A DNA stretch of 50,629 nucleotides from JBDRKE01 sp043814315. GTDB lineage: Bacteria; Omnitrophota; Gorgyraeia; Gygaellales; Profunditerraquicolaceae. A program made the translations under genes and the position numbers. Positions 47,609 to 50,629 of the stretch are shown one piece after another. Below the pieces are notes generated by a model, which ran no database searches, was not told the DNA's origin, and was given only the letters and a program-made list of their open reading frames with translations. Location of the stretch: NCBI GenBank assembly GCA_043814315.1, contig JBDRKE010000003.1:1-50629 (forward strand). The letters run 5' to 3'. How positions within the stretch are numbered: position 1 is the first letter of the stretch; each line of letters opens with the position of its first letter.

Positions 47609-47812
47609 TTCAGTAACTAGTAATCAGTAACTAGTAAATAGTAACTGGCATGGGAAAACTTTTTGATTGCGCTATAAAATATTCTTTAAAATACCTGTTT
47701 ACCCCGTTAGAAAGCCCCGCCATTTATGGCGGGGATGAAACATAAAAGATTGTCCCTTATAGAAAGAACAGGGTTAAAGCCTCGTTCTTTCTAGCGGGGT
47801 TTACTGATTACA
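47609..47812 (+). repeat. Compound element with nested hairpins before uppS
   Basis: AGTAACT-type heptamers (47612-47648) open it. The core has an outer stem ACCCCGTTAGAAAG/CTTTCTAGCGGGGT (47701-47714, 47787-47800) enclosing CCCCGCCAT/ATGGCGGGG (47715-47734) and AGAAAGAAC/GTTCTTTCT (47761-47769, 47784-47792). The outer stem and the last hairpin share bases 47787-47792, so they exclude each other. The end TTTACTGATTAC complements the opening heptamers. Confidence 0.7.
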
Positions 47813-47816
47813 AAAC

Positions 47817-48548
47817 ATGATTGATAAAAATAATCTTCCCAGGCACGTCGCTATCATTATGGATGGGAACGGTCGCTGGGCAAAGGAAAAAGGGTTGCCG
47901 CGCACGGCAGGCCACCGCGAAGGCATTAAAAGAGTCCGAGAAATCGTTAAAGTAACGACGAAATTAGGGATTGAGATGGTTACCTTTTTTGCTTTTTCTA
48001 CAGAAAATTGGAGCCGGCCGAAAAAAGAAGTGGGTATGCTGATGCTTTCTCTGGGTTATTTTTTAAAGCACGAAGTCAAAGAATTGAATAAAAACAACGT
48101 GAGGTTGAGAATTGTCGGCAGGCAAGCACCTTTTCCCGAAAAGCTGGTAAAGAATTTAAGAGAAGCCGAGCGTAGGACCAAAGATAATACCGGCTGTACC
48201 ATGATCCTGGCTTTGAATTACGGGTCAAGACAGGAGATTGTGGATGCCGCTAAAAAATTCGCAACCCAAGTTTTGCACAAAGAATCGGCGATACAAGATT
48301 TGGACGAAGAGAGGTTCAGTGAATATCTTTATACGACCGGGCTGCCCGATCCGGATCTCTTGATCCGTACCAGCGGCGAGATGCGGATAAGTAATTTTTT
48401 TCTTTGGCAGCTCTCCTACGCAGAGCTTTATTTTTCTAGAAAGTATTGGCCGGATTTTAAAGAGGAAGATTTTACCAAGGCTATAGAAGAGTATCAGAAG
48501 CGGGAAAGAAGATTTGGAGGTATCCATGCAGACAAAGCGGATCATTAG
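47817..48548 (+). CDS. uppS: Isoprenyl transferase (undecaprenyl diphosphate synthase)
   Basis: UppS adds isopentenyl units in cis to make undecaprenyl diphosphate, the lipid carrier for peptidoglycan and O-antigen. The 243-residue protein shows HVAIIMDGNGRWAKEKGLPRTAGHREG with the catalytic Asp, TFFAFSTENWSRPKKEV, ILALNYGSRQEIVDA, LYTTGLPDPDLLIRTSGEMRISNFFLWQLSYAELYF and a final YQKRERRFGG. Length is normal. There is no Shine-Dalgarno; a structured repeat ends 4 bases before the start. cdsA overlaps its end, and dxr follows, a frequent bacterial order. Confidence 0.96.
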   Translation: MIDKNNLPRHVAIIMDGNGRWAKEKGLPRTAGHREGIKRVREIVKVTTKLGIEMVTFFAFSTENWSRPKKEVGMLMLSLGYFLKHEVKELNKNNVRLRIVGRQAPFPEKLVKNLREAERRTKDNTGCTMILALNYGSRQEIVDAAKKFATQVLHKESAIQDLDEERFSEYLYTTGLPDPDLLIRTSGEMRISNFFLWQLSYAELYFSRKYWPDFKEEDFTKAIEEYQKRERRFGGIHADKADH

Positions 48549-49320
48549 TTCCGGCTTTCTCATCGCCCTCATCATTTTCGGGATCCAGGTTGACTGGTTA
48601 TGCGGCCTTCTGGTATCTTTATTCATTATCGCGGGGCTTTTCGAATTTTTCGGGATGCTGGAGCACAAGGGAATAAGTATATATAAATATTTCGGGATAG
48701 GAGTGGGTGCGGTCATCCCTTTTTCTCTCATCTTTCGTTTCGAACTCACCAAGAGCTGGGAACTGCTGTTTGTCTCCCTGGCTTTATTGTTCCTTATCGT
48801 CATGCAGTTCAGGAGGCGGGAGAATTCAGGCGTGATCGTGGGTATTTCCACCACGCTCTTTGGCATCCTTTATGTATCCTGGTTTTTAAGTTTTTTGATC
48901 AAGATAAGGTATTTACCCGGGGGGATAGGCCTGATCAGCAGTATCTTATTGATTACGAAATTAGGAGATATCGGAGCGTATCTAGTGGGTTCGCGATTCG
49001 GCAAAAGGCCTCTCATCCGGCGTATCAGTCCTAACAAATCCGTCGAAGGGGCATTGGGAGGACTGGTCTTTAGCATCCTGGGTGCGATTCTGAGTAAAAC
49101 TTTCTTAAATTTTTCCTACGTCCATCTTCTCTTTATAGGTTTCTTTTTCGGCGTCTTAAGCCAATTAGGGGATCTGTCCGAATCACTGATGAAGCGGGAT
49201 TGTCAGATTAAGGACTCGGGAAACATCTTCCCTGGGTTAGGGGGAGTCTTGGATACGGTGGACAGCCTGTTGTTTACGGCTCCTGTTTTTTATTTTTACA
49301 TGAGCATTATTTTAAAGTAA
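48526..49320 (+). CDS. cdsA: Phosphatidate cytidylyltransferase
   Basis: CdsA makes CDP-diacylglycerol from phosphatidate and CTP, the precursor of most phospholipids. The 264-residue protein has about seven to eight hydrophobic segments and the C-terminal signature, here KRDCQIKDSGNIFPGLGG followed by V-L-D-T-V-D-S. In most members the Leu after P-G is His (PGHGG), so this is a small deviation at a conserved site. Also seen: TKLGDIGAYLVGSRFGKRPL and ISPNKSVEGALGG. ATG 48526 lies 22 bases inside uppS; GGAGGT precedes it by 4 bases. Confidence 0.94.
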   Translation: MQTKRIISSGFLIALIIFGIQVDWLCGLLVSLFIIAGLFEFFGMLEHKGISIYKYFGIGVGAVIPFSLIFRFELTKSWELLFVSLALLFLIVMQFRRRENSGVIVGISTTLFGILYVSWFLSFLIKIRYLPGGIGLISSILLITKLGDIGAYLVGSRFGKRPLIRRISPNKSVEGALGGLVFSILGAILSKTFLNFSYVHLLFIGFFFGVLSQLGDLSESLMKRDCQIKDSGNIFPGLGGVLDTVDSLLFTAPVFYFYMSIILK

Positions 49321-49560
49321 ACCAGTAACCAGTTGCTGGTTATTAAAGTACGTTAAAAAAAGATTTAAATATCAAAAAATTGATTTAACCCCCTTCGCAG
49401 AAATCCCCGATGGCTTTTAGCCCGGAAATGGAAGATTGCGAAGGATGTGATTTCTGCTGCGGGGATGAATCCCTGGGCTTTAGCCCGGGGAGATTCAATT
49501 TATTTATAAAGCATTTGTCTCAAATTACTAGTTACGAGTTACTAGTTTACTAGTTACTGA
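49321..49560 (+). repeat. Compound element with IS605-end-like hairpin before dxr
   Basis: The opening ACCAGTAACCAGTTGCTGG and the closing AGTTACGAGTTACTAG words form the outer arms. The core (49390-49500) contains CCTTCGCA/TGCGAAGG, CAGAAATC/GATTTCTG and the hairpin CCCTGGGCTTTAGCCCGGGG flanked by GAAT and GATTCAA, a form I recall from IS200/IS605 right ends. No transposase or TnpB gene is near. The dxr start follows directly. Confidence 0.6.
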
Positions 49561-49562
49561 TA

Positions 49563-50629
49563 ATGACGCGTATCGTCATACTGGGTTCAACGGGTTCTAT
49601 TGGGCAAAGTGCCTTGGAAGTGGTCCGGCGTTTTCCGGACAAATTCCAGGTGGTAGGCTTAAGCGCTTATTCCAATATCGAGCTTTTATCCAAACAGATC
49701 AAGGAATTTCATCCTGAGCTTGTTTGCGCCAAAGATCGTTTCGCCGGTCAAGAATTAAAACGTAACGTGAAACGCAGGCTTAAGATTCTGATAGGGGAAG
49801 AGGGGCTGGCGGCGTTGGCAGAGAATGAAAAAGCTGAAAAGATTCTGTTAGCCATAAGCGGATCCAATGCCCTTATGCCGTTGTTAAAAGCCATAGACAA
49901 GGGTAAACATATAGCGCTGGCGAATAAGGAGGCCTTGGTGATGGCGGGCCCCATCATCATGAGGCAGGCAGAAAAGAAGAAAATAAAGATCATCCCTATT
50001 GATAGCGAACAGTCGGCCATCTGGCAGTGCCTGGCCCAAGAGAAATCCAGTCGTTTAAATACAATATATCTGACGGCCTCAGGAGGGCCCTTCAGGCAGG
50101 TGAGCCATAAAGAGTTTAAAGATATTACCATTAAGGAAGTCTTGAATCATCCCCGTTGGAAGATGGGGAAAAAGATTACGGTGGACTCCGCGACTCTCAT
50201 GAATAAAGGACTGGAACTTCTGGAAGCGATGTTCTTATTTGATGTGCCTTGCGAGAAAATAAAAATAGTCGTACATCCGCAAGCCATCGTGCATTCTATG
50301 GTTGAATTCGTTGACGGGGTGATCTTGGCGCAACTATCGGCTACGGATATGCGTATACCCATACAATACGCCTTGACGTACCCTGCGCGGCTTCCTAACG
50401 GCTTTCCGCGCGTGGATTTCTATAAATTGAAAGAACTTACATTTCAGAAGCCTGATTTTAGGAGGTTCCCCTGTTTAGGATTAGCCTATCGCTCGGCCCG
50501 AGAGCTGGGGACCCTGCCGGCTGTTTTGAATGCCGCCAATGAGATAAGCGTCGATGAATTCTTGAGGGGGAGGATAAAATTTATTCTTATACCGCGCATT
50601 ATTGAGAAAGTCTTGGATAGGCACCGCAA
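49563..50629 (+). CDS. dxr: 1-deoxy-D-xylulose 5-phosphate reductoisomerase (3' end outside)
   Basis: Dxr rearranges and reduces DXP to 2-C-methylerythritol 4-phosphate with NADPH, the committed step of the MEP isoprenoid pathway. The visible 355 residues show the NADPH motif VILGSTGSIGQSALEV, ISGSNALMPLLKAI, HIALANKEALVMAG, IDSEQSAIWQCL, LTASGGPFRQ, NHPRWKMGKKITVDSATLMNKGLE and HPQAIVHSMVEF, then AANEISV near the end. The gene runs off the window; about 30 residues are missing. No Shine-Dalgarno precedes ATG 49563, which abuts a repeat element. With uppS and cdsA it forms the usual envelope-lipid cluster. Confidence 0.95.
   Translation, partial: MTRIVILGSTGSIGQSALEVVRRFPDKFQVVGLSAYSNIELLSKQIKEFHPELVCAKDRFAGQELKRNVKRRLKILIGEEGLAALAENEKAEKILLAISGSNALMPLLKAIDKGKHIALANKEALVMAGPIIMRQAEKKKIKIIPIDSEQSAIWQCLAQEKSSRLNTIYLTASGGPFRQVSHKEFKDITIKEVLNHPRWKMGKKITVDSATLMNKGLELLEAMFLFDVPCEKIKIVVHPQAIVHSMVEFVDGVILAQLSATDMRIPIQYALTYPARLPNGFPRVDFYKLKELTFQKPDFRRFPCLGLAYRSARELGTLPAVLNAANEISVDEFLRGRIKFILIPRIIEKVLDRHR

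Noticed and set aside
1..50629. tRNA or rRNA genes
   Set aside because: GGTTCGA words occur only inside the GC cores of palindromic elements; no cloverleaf or rRNA sequence seen.

Overview
This window looks like chromosome of an uncultivated Gram-negative (diderm) bacterium of moderate G+C, most like Candidatus Omnitrophota (OP3). That assignment rests on gene content, domain fusions and repeat style and is an inference, not a search result. Every gene I can support lies on the + strand. There is no rRNA, tRNA or CRISPR array. The window opens on an IS256-type transposase and ends inside dxr.

Layout. 1-2600: IS256 transposase, a frameshifted ORF6N protein, a DUF3786 protein. 2750-10157: secreted nuclease, aroC, spoVG, aroK-dprA-topA (stop/start overlaps), a 620-base structured non-coding block, and a XerC/D recombinase. 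10321-15700: waaA (Kdo transferase), STAS-PilZ protein, HAD phosphatase, a half-size GDT1 transporter, DUF502 protein, YjbQ, lpxK. 15654-25129: an acyltransferase-ELM1 fusion, then LPS-core-type glycosyltransferases (a GT4-GT9 fusion, a frameshifted GT4, a NodB-type deacetylase, a GT9, a GT9-GT9 fusion). 25132-34214: a soluble histidine kinase, a deoxyhypusine-synthase-like protein, then ADP-heptose and Kdo supply (heptose-7-P kinase, kdsB, kdsA, kdsD, kdsC) and LPS export (LptC-LptA fusion, lptB). 34314-43629: an FKBP-less trigger factor, clpP, a class V aminotransferase with serA, a periplasmic metallophosphatase-thioredoxin protein, a Re-citrate-synthase-like protein and purA. 43817-47608: OmpA-type lipoprotein, small coiled-coil protein, DUF4912 protein and a GH57 branching enzyme. 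47817-end: uppS, cdsA, dxr.

Together the genes form a nearly complete set for making Kdo and heptose, finishing lipid A, building the core oligosaccharide and exporting LPS, mixed with housekeeping genes (shikimate and serine pathways, topoisomerase, proteolysis, isoprenoid and phospholipid synthesis). Several steps are carried by fused proteins.

The most striking signal is not a gene. About twenty imperfect palindromic elements with A-rich left arms and T-rich right arms (or the reverse), built from degenerate units of about 7 nt, fill most intergenic gaps. Related pieces also sit in frame inside coding sequence (topA, lpxK, a GT4 gene, the GT9-GT9 linker, the aroK and kdsB C-termini, and the apparent signal peptide of the metallophosphatase). 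The commonest unit, AAATCCA, has no stop codon in any of the six frames, which would explain why such insertions are tolerated. Nine genes start directly against such an element without a recognisable Shine-Dalgarno. This resembles Rickettsia palindromic elements in behaviour, but the sequence is different.
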